64,000 nt of DNA, from contig JANSLP010000001.1 of the NCBI GenBank assembly GCA_029298735.1, forward strand, positions 124,001-188,000, in the 5' to 3' direction. The position numbers were made by a program, and so were the translations under genes. The DNA comes from Ophiostoma sp. CBS 140.51 (taxonomy: Eukaryota > Ascomycota > Sordariomycetes > Ophiostomatales > Ophiostomataceae). Positions 1 through 11,094 of this stretch are shown here, one piece after another; position 1 is the stretch's first letter, and every line of letters begins with the position of its first letter. Below the pieces are notes generated by a model. The model was not told where the DNA came from, did no database searches, and saw nothing but the letters and a program-made list of their open reading frames with translations.

Positions 1-3000
1 GATGCCACGAGCATTGCAACCGCCGGCTCTGCCCCAGATCCCTCCCCCAGGCCACGCCAACGACTGTCAATCTTGTCGTATTTGTGGTACGCAGAAAAGT
101 GGACGAGCTTGGGCGAGCTTGTGCGTAGTGCGCGCTGTGTGGGAACAGGACCTGGCAAGCCACGAGTTTTTGGCAATTGGCGCCGTCGATACTTTGTTTG
201 TTTTCTTTTTCGGGTCTGGCTTGTCTGCGTTTCTTTCGTTTCTTCCATGCTGTGATCGGCCTCGCGTAGTGGCCAAGTCTCCTCCTGTGCTGCAACCTTT
301 TTTTTTCGCCTTTCTTCCTTGCCTTGCCATTCCTTTTCTCTCCCATGGCCATCCATTGAGATAAATTCAGGTCCCATTTTCCCTTGAGCAGACAGACCAA
401 GCCTAGCTTGGAATTAGGATAGGGCGCAGTTGCCTTCAAGTTTGTCTCTCTCTGAGAGGAAAAAGGGGAGGGGCCCCCTGCTTTGGCGTCTTTATTGTGG
501 CGGGCCCTTGGGCATGGCATTGGGATTGGGAAAAAAGAGACGACTTGGGTCCCTCGGGTCCCTCTCAGTACTGTTGGCTGCGTCGTAAGTTTTTGGCGTC
601 CTTTGGAAGGGATGCACAGCAGGCAATGCCAACGCTACGCTGAATTGGGAAAGCGACTTCTTTGACAACCCTTGTCGTCTCATGGCTGGGCTTGGTTTTG
701 GTTGGGGTGGGTTTGAGCCACCATCCATCGTTTCCGTTCTTTTTTTCTTTCCTCTGTGGGTGATGTCTTGCCTCTTGCCTTTCGACCTTTCTGCCTTCTT
801 GCCTGCCCGGCCTGCCCCAGCAGGAGGACACCGCTGGCTCCTTCCACGGCGAAAGGCACCTCCGGGTTGATCGCGCATATCTGCACTCCACAGGGCAACA
901 ACAAAATAAGCAAAAACTCGCAGCGTGGCTATCAGCGCGTGTCGAGTGTTCCGCACCTGCCTGGAGAAGAAGTAACAGACAGCGTTCTGCCGCCGGCCGC
1001 ACCTGCCTGTCGTAGCGAGAGGTTGCTCTGTCGTGTTGTTGTTCACCTTTTACCTTTTTGGAAATTCCGAGCGTTGTGGAGCATGGAAAGGTGCAAATGC
1101 GCCCTGTCTTCATCAAGAGCACCTGCGAGGAGGAACCAGAACCACCCATCCTTCTTTCCCATTTTTCGTTTTTCATTCCCGCTGTCTCTGTGTGCGCTGC
1201 TTTTTCCCATCGTCGCACCCACACCCCCTCTTCACGTCCTTTTGCGCACACCCCTCCACCCAGGGTCGCAAGCAGGGCCTTCTGGCATCCTTCTTTGCTG
1301 GTTGAGAACGCGTCAATCCTGTGGGTGCCGAGCAAGGCAAAATGACACAGACAGCACTCGAGAAATTGCGTTCTTGCAGCTCATTCGCGCGCGTGTGTTC
1401 GCAGAACCAAGTGCGCACGGTGGGAAGGAGCGGCTGACCAGATTGGGGGGAGCAACACCTCCAGAAAGAGAGAAAGAGCCACCCAAAGAGAACCAGGATA
1501 TCATCATTCTGGAGAGGACTCAAGGAAAACGGCAAGGATGTCTGTCGCAAAGGAAGCAAGAGCAATCCACTAAAGATGTTTCTTGGCCTGGCCACCTTGC
1601 AGTGCTGCTTGCGATTGCATGGGGGTTCCACACCCATCTCCGCCTTCTGTCCTTGTTCGGTGGGATACTTGCCCTCTTGTCCTCACATGGCCATTTGGGA
1701 CCCATTGGAGGATTGCGGCGACCCAGAGTTGACGCGCTCCTCCCTCGCTCAGCTACCATGACCATGCTGCCTTTCCTTCGACTCCTCAAAACGGGGCGTC
1801 GGTGTTGTTGTCCGTGTCCCTCTCTTTCTCTGTCTCAACCCAAACCCACATGCCGCCAACGCCGGGCATGCCCATTCCCATTCTTCCATATCCTCTCTCT
1901 CTCTCTCTTTGCGCATATCCGGACACTGCCAATGGTTGTAGAATTTGGGCAAAATTGGCGGTGCAATTGGTTTTGCAAGAAACATAACAAGTTGACAATT
2001 GTCACGGCGATATCGCTGTTAATTTGTCGAGGATCGGAGCCAACGGTTACAATGCGCCGTGTTCTGGTCAGGCTACACCAGACCTGCACGGAAAGCGCAT
2101 TCCTTTCGCTAGACCTGGGCTGGCCTGGGCTGGCCGTATGCCGTGGTGGCCTAGGCCCGGATGGCGGCCAGCGGAGAGCGGCTGTCTTGGAACCACCACC
2201 AAGGCCGCCACCCACCCAAAAACCAGCACAGGGTTCTCGCGCGCTAGCTCTCGCACTACGCAGACCACGCGCATACGCTATTCCGTCGTGATATCGCCAT
2301 CTGGCGAACGGGGGTGCTCTTCCTGGCAGGTGTCCCGCCAAATGCTTCTGTGTTCTGCGTCTTCAATATGCTCCACACCCCTCTCAACAGAAATTCTAAA
2401 AATCTTTGGCGTCTGATTCTGATCGTGGCCGTCCATTGTTTTTTTTTTCCAGTTCGTGCAACAATGCTTCTTTTCAATGTTTGAAGAAAACAGCATGCCA
2501 AGCACGACCGGCAAATTCGAGGGCCCCAAAGACGCTTGGCCTCGTCTGGCTTGAGATACGCGGGGAGGCTACGGTGCGACTGAGTACAATATCTTACCTC
2601 ACCTTATTCTTGATTCTCAATGTCCCTCGTGCATACGGCGTAATTGCTATGTATTACGAATGGGATGCTTCGCGACTTCGAGGCTTCTTGAATACCTGGC
2701 CAAAAGAGCAGATGCTCCGTAAACTCGATCAAGTTAGAAAGGGATAACCCGATATGCCCGGCAAGATCGGGCGACGAGTCACGAAATCAGACATTTAGTG
2801 TGGACAAAGAAGTTCCAGAGAAAAGAACGCCCCAGAGACAAGTGGCGTGAAGTGACACAAAAGAGAGCACATGTAGGTAAGTGCTCAGCACTAAGAACAC
2901 GACTTTCCAAACCATACCTCACCGCCTTGCAGCATTGTAGTCTTACACTTACATATCGACTTCATTTTCAGTGTATCTTCAGAGCTCTTTTACCGTATCC

Positions 3001-4673
3001 GAGCAGACAATGTTTCTCCTAAGTCCAGGTCCAGCGTGCTGACAATACTAGACGACACGGCATTTGGCATTTTGCATAACAGCATTTTCTTCATTTCTTA
3101 TTGCCGCGACAAACTCCAACCCCCACTCGAGCTGCCGTCGCTCCTTCCCTCGACAATTTGTCTCCTTCCTTTTTTTTCTCCTTTTTTTTTATTTTATAAA
3201 CACCTGGGTCGTTCTTTCCTATTGTGAGTTGGTTGCCCAGAAGCAGCACCTGAGCGCGATTGAAAACAATAAACAGAACAGCGAACCCCGACCTTTCGCG
3301 CCTTCTACTTCACTGCACCAGCACTCTTGGCGGTCAAGGACACAAAACGCACCGCGAGCAGGTACTTGGCAGTGGGCGACAGTATAGGCGCTGAATTACA
3401 GGTGGTCCCAATGGCCAGCTCAATAGACTCGCAGTACCCGGCCTAACCCCGAGCGCAAACCCACACCGTGGGCTTGGGGGGGAGTGTGCAAGCCGACGAG
3501 GTACTCGTATGGCACTCTTCAGAGGAGATCCAGACATTCTCCGCACTATGTGCAATAAAATAAAATAAATCCACATGCTGTTAAACCTAAGATACACGCC
3601 ACCCCCGGCCCTCTTACTCGCAATTTCCACCCCTCTCCTCTTGCGGAAAAAAAAAGGAAAAACAAGAGCCCAAAAAACTTGTCGCTGGGTTTCTACGGGC
3701 AGTTCGGCCGGTCGTTGCGCGCAACCTTGCTGCCTTTCACCCTTTCTTTGCACACGCTCGCACCGCGGTCAAATACACACTCGCAGCCGCCGCCACCTTC
3801 CTCGCCGTGCTCGCAAATCTTCCTCTTTGACCTGACTCGCTCTTTCCCTTCAACTTCTTTTGTTTCCTTTGACTTTGTTTGTCTTGCTCATCGACTCTAC
3901 ACGCTGCGAGGCTCGTTACTTGTTCAGGAAGGGGCTATCAGAAAAAGACACACCGTGGTGATCAAGAACGAAAAGCACGAAGGACGAAAGAAGGAAAGCA
4001 CGCTTTTGCTTTCTCAGATCCGTTCGCGCACGCCCTCAGCCAACTAGCTCTAGTCTAGCCTTTGACGCTTCCTCCGCTCCGCTTCGCTCGCTCACCAACG
4101 CCTGCAAACACACACATCATAAACGCACACCACGCGCTACTTCTCGCACTACTGTGAACGCAGAGCACCCACAAGACCACACCCATCATCGCATTCGACG
4201 CCAACTGATCTGGGCTACGGTACAGATACATACAACCGTGACTCGCGAATCCCAGGTAGAGGCGACCTTCAGCGTCCTGCCCTGAGACCTTACTTGTTGT
4301 GTTCGCTGCTGCCGCCGCTGTTTTTGCTGCTACCTCCCGTTTGAGCCATAGTGTGGTGATCGCGGTCGAGGCTTTCTCAAAACACAAACCCCCCCTCTCT
4401 CCTTCAACTTGCCCTTTTTTTCTTTTTCTTTCTTTCATCTTTCTTGTGTTTCTTGTTCTTTGTCTCACAATTCAACGAGTTGCTCTCCAAGACCAATTCG
4501 TAATTGTTCGCTCGTTCCCTTTTCTTTTTTCCATCCTATCTATATTCAAGAGACCTCGCCTCCCCCTCGTCCTTCCAGATCTCTTTTTATTATCCCCTCC
4601 TCCTCCGTCCTATCTTGCGCGCGCCCTCCTCCGCCTCCTCATCCTCACTCCTCGACACCCGCGATATAACTCT
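1..4673. other. Gene-poor region / long upstream region of con7
   Basis: No reading frame here resembles a known protein. The sequence is rich in pyrimidine tracts, including a CT dinucleotide run at 1893-1908 and long C/T stretches at about 4380-4445 just before the con7 start, which are typical of promoters and leaders in filamentous fungi. A TATAAA sits at 3195-3200. A 511-codon open frame at 756-2291 has biased, non-protein-like composition and was not accepted as a gene. The region probably contains the con7 promoter and a long 5' leader, but the transcription start cannot be located from sequence alone. Confidence 0.6.
1893..1908. repeat. CT dinucleotide repeat
   Basis: Run of about eight CT units inside a pyrimidine-rich stretch of the region upstream of con7; a simple microsatellite. 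Confidence 0.8.
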
Positions 4674-6555
4674 ATGGACCGCAGTGCGCCTGAGTACTCG
4701 CAGACAGGTTTGCCTTCGCCCTATCCAAGTCACTCCGGGGACACGCGTTCTGAAGCGTCATCATTAGATCACGCGTCTGCTGCATATGTGACACAGCAAG
4801 AAGTGCGCCCAAGCAACTACTCGACCGCCGCGACTCCCACGTCCGAGTACGGTGTCTACCCACCCTCTGCCCGGTCCGGTTCCTTCCCCGAGCACATCCA
4901 ACAAAGGCCCTATCACCCGTCTCCCAACCACAGTGGTTCCGGAGCAGGTATGGCGCAAACACCGTCAAGTCCGTCTCTCCCTCTGCAGGCGCAGCAGCAG
5001 CAGCCGCCGCCGCCGCAGGACTCCCCCGTCGAACCCTATCCCTACAAATCCCCCGTGGCGAGGTCTGACAATGATGTACCGATAGATCCGTCCATTGCGA
5101 CGCAGAGCCCAACAACTTATGCCCCTCATGGACAATACTCTCCGTATGCGCCGGCTTCAGGTGACATGCAGCAGCACGGCTACCCTCATAGCAGCAGTTT
5201 GTATGCCCAGCCGCGTCCCGACTGGGCCGGCTACGGCGGCCAGCCGACACCGATCACGCCCGGCCACCACGTGTTTCCCCAGGCACCAAACTCAGCTCCT
5301 CCCCAGCCGCGCCCAACTCAGGTAAGACCAAGACTACTACAGCGTTGGCGGTGGTCTGCCGCATATTCGGTTCCCGGTGTACCCGCTAGCAGCAGCAGCA
5401 ACAACAGCATAAGCAGTTTAAAACGGGTCTATTCAACTGTCGGAATATGGTGGAAGCTGGTCTGAAAGCAGACTGTGTGTGACTGTGTTGGCGCTGCTAG
5501 CGGGGAAGACCACGCCAGATGGACGATATGCGCGCGCAGCATCAATATTTGCGCACAACCATGGCAAGTTGGAGACTTGTTTGTTGTTTTCTAACGCGAT
5601 TTTTGACAGGTCTACTCGTTCGTTCCCATCCCCGGTGCCCAGCAACACAAGCGCCCTAGACGCCGTTACGAGGAAATTGAACGCATGTACAAGTGCGGCT
5701 GGAACGGCTGCGAAAAGGCCTACGGCACTCTCAACCACCTGAACGCCCACGTCACGATGCAGTCTCACGGCCAGAAGCGCACTCCGGAAGGTAATTACAC
5801 CCCCCCACCAATCGCCAAAAAGCTGTTGCCACTTCGCCCCATGTGCTGGATTAGAATTCCACTCGTCTTTGCGGCAGTCGCGTGACGTTGGCAGTTTGCC
5901 ACGGGCTCGGGATCTCTCAATATGCAGTTACAGTGCAGCTGGTTGGTGGATCGCCTTTGCGTAACCGAACAACCACCCTGCAAGCGTGTCCTGCTTTTGT
6001 TCCTTCCCATGTTGCGAGCCAGCTAGCGTCTACCGACTCGACTCACATTGCGCATTTTAGCCGGCGGACGAACCACAACACTGGGGGCGAGGCTAGGGAA
6101 CAGACGAGGGCCAACCAGATTGCTGGGTTGAGCTCTCGGCTCGAAATAAATTAAGTACGAAAGGATTAGGCAGCTAACCAATATTTCTTTGTACAGAGTT
6201 CAAGGAGATCCGCAAGGAATGGAAGGCTCGCAAGAAGGAGGAAGAGGCCCAGCGCAAGGCAGAGGACGAGCGTCAGCGCCAGGCTGCGGCCGCTGCTGCC
6301 GCAGCCGGTGGCCCTGCTGGCGGCGATCCCAACGGTCAGCCTGGTGATGGCCAAGGCGCATCTTCGTATGCCGGCAGCCGCCAACTCCCCCCCCTGGGCT
6401 ACCAGCCGAACTCATATCCTGCCCCGCCCGCATCGGGCGTCGCAGCCTCGTCGATCCCTGCCGACTACAACAACAACTACATGCACCAGAACTACCCGCC
6501 GCAATCGCCCTACGGACCTCCGTCTAACCAGCAGAACATGTATGGCCCGCGTTAA
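4674..6555 (+). CDS. con7: Con7-type C2H2 zinc-finger transcription factor
   Basis: Three exons: 4674-5321, 5610-5790 and 6197-6555, giving 395 residues. The single C2H2 finger lies entirely in exon 2: Cys245, Cys250, His263, His269 (C-X4-C-X12-H-X5-H), preceded by an Arg-rich stretch (HKRPRRRYEEIERMYKCG) and followed by the basic helix EFKEIRKEWKARKKEEE. This finger plus basic helix is the hallmark of Con7, the nuclear factor that controls conidial and infection-related morphogenesis in Magnaporthe. The flanks are disordered, rich in Pro, Gln, Ser and Tyr, with poly-Gln, poly-Pro and poly-Ala runs. The two introns (288 and 406 nt) are large for this window. The frame stays open 125 codons upstream of the chosen ATG, but that part is pyrimidine-derived and hydrophobic, so it was treated as leader. 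The family call is firm; the exact start is less certain. Confidence 0.9.
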
Positions 6556-8130
6556 ACGTGCTGGGTTTTCTGCCATCAAACAATTTACACTGGGAGCAAC
6601 GTCGAAGGTTACTCAAAATCACCTACACATACATATTGTGTAAGAAAAATAATACCGATTCAAAAAAGACCAAAAAAAATCGAAAACTAGGCCGGCTTCA
6701 ACCGCCCATATATATATATTGCCTGGCAGATATTCCAACATCTGCATGTGGCATCATCTATATTTTCCGTTTCACATCTGCCGCCCTGCATCGAACGCCA
6801 AAGACACAACTCTGTCTAGGTGATGGATTCCTTGCCAATACCATCTGTCAGCCTGGTCATACGCGAACGTGATTGAGCGACATGCGGCTCGCGAGTGGAT
6901 TTTCGGTTCTGGGGAGGTTATGGGGAGCCCGACGGTCGGGCTCATCGGCGGCATTTTTACTTTTCTGCTTCGACTTTGTTTAATGCGCGTTTATGATTTT
7001 ATGCAAGACCATTGTTCTTTCACTTCGCCAGGGTTTCTCAGATTGTCTCCCTGTCTATTCTCTCGTTTCTGTCTTGCCTCTATTTGGTACATGTATTGTT
7101 CTCACCGTTTCTCTTTTCTCTACTTCCCTCCTCTCTGTACATGATCTCTCACGTCTGGGTGGCCGTCTCAATTATCTCATTCTGGCGGAACGACTGGTGT
7201 TTTATGGCTGGTGAGGGAAGACTTGTTTTTGTACTGTTTTGCTATCGTTGTTTTTGTTTTGTTCTGGTTTCCTTTCTTGTCACAACACACATTTCGTGTC
7301 AGGGGCACTCCGCCTATCATCTTGTATCAGCATTGGGGAGGTGTCTGTTTGGTGTTCAGACCTGGAGTTGGAACAAATTTTGATTTGCATGTCCATGGAA
7401 TACTGTGTCTTGCGCTTCACTTCTTTTCAACGTTCCTGTCCTGACATCCCATCATCCAGCATCCACATATCTCAAAATTGTCTTTTGCAACTAGGATAAG
7501 TATCATTCATGATACTTTCTTTTGGTAGCAAGAGAGGAGAACGCCCTTGTTGACCTGTTGCTTGTTGCCAACACACGTTCGTCCTTTCTTATTTTTCTTT
7601 CTTTTTCTTTTTGTTGCACTTGTCTTTAGAGTCCCGCCGGCCGAGTGCAATTGCCGGCCGAGCAAGCATACGTTATTACCGCCCACGCGGTGTAGTATGT
7701 AGGCAATGAAAAGCAAAGGAATATTTTTAAACTTAACTCGAATCACATCAGCGTGTGAAGTATGTTAGTGAATCTATGACAAAAGACGACCATGTGCAAG
7801 TAAATAATATGCGGTGTACACTCTGCGCACAGTGAAATGCACCATTCTCATTTAATAAAAAAAAGATCGTCACCAATAAGGCAACATACTGTGTATTGAA
7901 CCAAAACATATGGTGACCGCCTTGCATGCTCTCAACGTAGTTGCGTGCCCTTCCTTCTTTGTCTCGTTTCCCATGAAGTGGAAAGGTGCGGTTGCACAAC
8001 AGCAGGGATGCTGAGATTCTTCAAATGCGTCTAGGGAGAAACCCCAAAGAAAACAGTAGTTCCATGCGGCACACACACACGTACCGTTTAGCTCCTTTGC
8101 CCAACTGCGCAAAACACCTTGTCAAATAGG

Positions 8131-8152
8131 GCCAGGCCGGCCGGCCGGCCGC
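8131..8152. repeat. GGCC-rich self-complementary block
   Basis: Tandem GGCC units with a CCAGGCC start; almost every base belongs to a self-complementary GGCC. The surroundings are much more AT-rich. Confidence 0.6.
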
Positions 8153-8508
8153 CAGGACCCGGGCCTCTGGTTTGGGATGTGTCAACTAGCGGGGCTTAGT
8201 CTCGCCATCACCCAGCCCATTGCGTCTTGTCAACACGTGGCGGGCTGGAATGTATCATTATGTATTTCTTGTATCATTCAAAGGCAAGAGGTGTAATATA
8301 AGACATCCATCGCACCTACCCTACTGTGAGCAATACACGCCATAGCGGCAAGTACTCGCAAGGGGCCGAGTCTTAGGAGTGACAACTTGGACTGATAAAT
8401 ATAGTAAGCTCAGCAGGCGCGACTAGATCTAACCTGCTGGGTGGGAGAGTGGCCAAGAAAAAAAGTGCAAAACAAGGCAAAACAAATTAAATATAACACT
8501 GTGCTTAC

Positions 8509-8528
8509 ATGTATGTATGTATGTATGT
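8509..8528. repeat. ATGT tetranucleotide microsatellite, five units
   Basis: Five perfect tandem ATGT units followed by AT-rich sequence. Confidence 0.9.
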
Positions 8529-10138
8529 AAATAATAAAGTATTCTGACCCCTACTAAATTTATAAAACAACTCACGCTATTGGCGCGCACTTGTGCAAAA
8601 AATATACGACTTATATATCAGAAGTAGATCTGTTTACTAACATTGCATTAACTTATGGAGTAAATTAAAATACATGCCTTTTGACGTAAACAAAGCGAAG
8701 CCCGGTAGGGAAGGTGTGAAGGGATTAAAACAGACCAACGCCAACACCAGCGCCAGTTCCTGTGCAAGGTGTGCGGCAGCCAACGAGTTGGCGTCGTGTG
8801 GGGGAGGAGCTTGGACGCTTTAGTTTTTGGGAGCCATCTCACTATTATGACGGGCAGGTGATGGGCAAAATTTAAAGGTGCAGAAGTATCTTGGGCGTGA
8901 GAGAAGGCTTTGAAGAAACACCCCTATCTAAATTAGCCTACCAAGATTTGGCCCCCAAAAAAACCGGGCTTGTCCGCTAAAGACTCCCCTGTAAAAGCCC
9001 CAAAAAAGCACGCCGGCTGTGTTGCATGCAGTAAGAAAATATCCAGAAAACCCTCGTAGCGTGGCAGACCACGCGCGCAGGTGCGCGGCGCTAGCTAGAC
9101 CGGTGTAGGGGGTGAAGGGGCCTGGTTCTGTTGAGTTAGTAGGCCTGGCCAGTCCCGCGATCCCGGTAACGCTGTAGCACACGCTACTCTGGTAGTGAGA
9201 TACCACTGTAAGTATTTCTTTGGTCTGACCTGAAAAAAAAAGAAAAACATTGTCTTGTCTCGCCTGCGGCGCACTGTCGCTTCTCGTTAGCGCTGCAACG
9301 ATCCGCGACCCAGCCAGGCGGCCGCCCGCTGCAACTCTGGCACCGGCCATCTGTGTCTCTCCCACCAACTCAGGCCAGGCCAGGCCCATGGGGTGCGTCT
9401 GTTCGATCGCCCTGTCCCGTACTTTACGAGTACTCCACAGTGTAGCCTGAACACTGTCCTCGCTTGATCCTGCAAAGCTGGCGTTTTGGCAGGCCGCGCG
9501 CCTAATGTGTGGATGCGCGGTGCGTTGGTCTGGGTTTGGCGATCCCTCCGTTCGCCATCCATCGACTGTGTTTTTTGTCAAATGAACTAATGCAGGCGCG
9601 GCACACAGTAGTATTGTGTGTGCAAGCCCATGTATTTTGGACGAAATACGGTATTGGGTAGTTTGTAAATATGAAGTCCTGGTTCGTCTGCATCTCGTAA
9701 GTATTTGCGGCGATGTCCGTCATTTTTCTGTGGCGGCGCTTTGCTCATATGAAAAGCGGGAACCGTCACCCTTATTATTAAAATAGGCGGCCATCTATGT
9801 TCAAATTTGAGAATAAATAAAACGTATTGCAGTCTGTGCTACAGGAGAACTCAGAGACTTAAGGTAGTCTACACAAATTTCGTGTTGAGAGTCTGATAAT
9901 TGTGTGCAATCACCACGCAATGAAGTATTGGTGGCATTTATGTCTGCCTACGTCTGTGCCTCACATTCATATTGATATCGTTTCGTGTTTTCAATTCTCC
10001 AAAAGACGTCATTCAAGACGTCTCATTTAGTGCGGGGACTGCGCTATTTTTATATCAACATCCCTTTATTTCTATATCCATCACAGCCCACACGATCCTT
10101 CGTAGCTGGTGTTGCGCATCACAACTTCGCATTCGCAA

Positions 10139-10156
10139 TACAAATACAAATACAAA
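10139..10156. repeat. TACAAA hexanucleotide repeat, three units
   Basis: Three perfect tandem TACAAA units with a partial fourth, about 0.9 kb upstream of the aar2 start. Confidence 0.8.
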
Positions 10157-11094
10157 TACACCTTCTTTAGTCTGGGTGTGGCGCCAAAAAAAGTGTGGGC
10201 GAGAGGACGAGAGTGCCAGCCCAATACCAATTCCCGGATTTTGTTCACAGCATTTGTGGCGTCGAAGTCGTTTTCCTGTAAGACATAACATCGTCATCAA
10301 GCTCGCCGATGTCACACGGCCTCAGGCTTCTTAGTTTAAGGTTACCGCCGCAATAAATTTGTAGAACACTCCTTGACTCTATCTTTGTTACTATCAATTT
10401 TTCGTCGCTTGGTTGTTACCACAGCTGAAATGCTTTCTAGTCACAGTGATGGGCAAACAAAATCGATCTTTGTCACTGGAAAAAACTTGAAGAAATTATG
10501 TGCCAAAGAAAGACAGTGCAATTATGGGGATGAATGAAAATTAGTAGAGAAAAAAGTCGTATGTCCTGATAAATATTAGAAAGGAAAAAAAAATCTCGAT
10601 ATACCAGTATAAGATTTTCATTTATCGCTCAAATGGCTTGAGAGAATTAATGAATTGAAACATTTCGCCGTTGTGGCTGCCGTTTTATTTGATGCGCCCT
10701 GTTTGCTTGCGGCCAAACTAGGAACCTTACGTCATCACCAAAATCGCATCGAAGCATTTTCGACCTTAAGGCAGGAGCGAACGCCAAAGGACAAAATTAG
10801 ACCCAACAGCAACAGCAAACAAAAAGGAAGGCACAACTTTCATTCTTAACCCTTTGCCCCGCCTACAAAATGTTCTGCATCTCCAGATTTGCGTCTTCCT
10901 CTCCATCTTCTAGCAACGCCTTGTGATCAACAGTCTTGCTTGTCTCAATTTTCATCGACCTCTTCTTGGCCTTCTGCATATCCATCCCAACTCAGCCTTG
11001 TACCTCATCGCAGAACGATACGACATCAAGATACAAGCGCGTTGATAAAAACTCTTTATATTCCCACCACCTGTCTTCTTGTCCACCGCTCAAC

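Larger units (their letters stand above)
6556..11094. other. 4.5-kb intergenic region without recognisable genes
   Basis: It separates two same-strand genes, con7 and aar2. No open frame has protein-like composition or family resemblance; the 217-codon minus-strand frame at 8928-9581 was rejected. It contains simple repeats (8509-8528, 10139-10156), a GGCC-rich block near 8130, a repeated GCCGGCCGAG (7636-7645 and 7653-7662), one CACGTG (8234-8239) and several CCAGGCC motifs. The last few hundred bases should carry the aar2 promoter and leader. Confidence 0.6.

Noticed and set aside
756..2291. 511-codon open frame on the plus strand
   Set aside because: Composition is rich in Arg, Pro, Cys and Leu with no domain or family resemblance, it spans obvious pyrimidine tracts and a CT repeat, and no splice pattern improves it.
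8928..9581. 217-codon minus-strand frame
   Set aside because: No recognisable motif, odd composition, overlaps noncoding CCAGGCC repeats; most likely a chance frame.
10936..11094. N-terminal extension of aar2
   Set aside because: In-frame ATG exists, but the extra 53 residues look like leader; ATG 11095 has better context.
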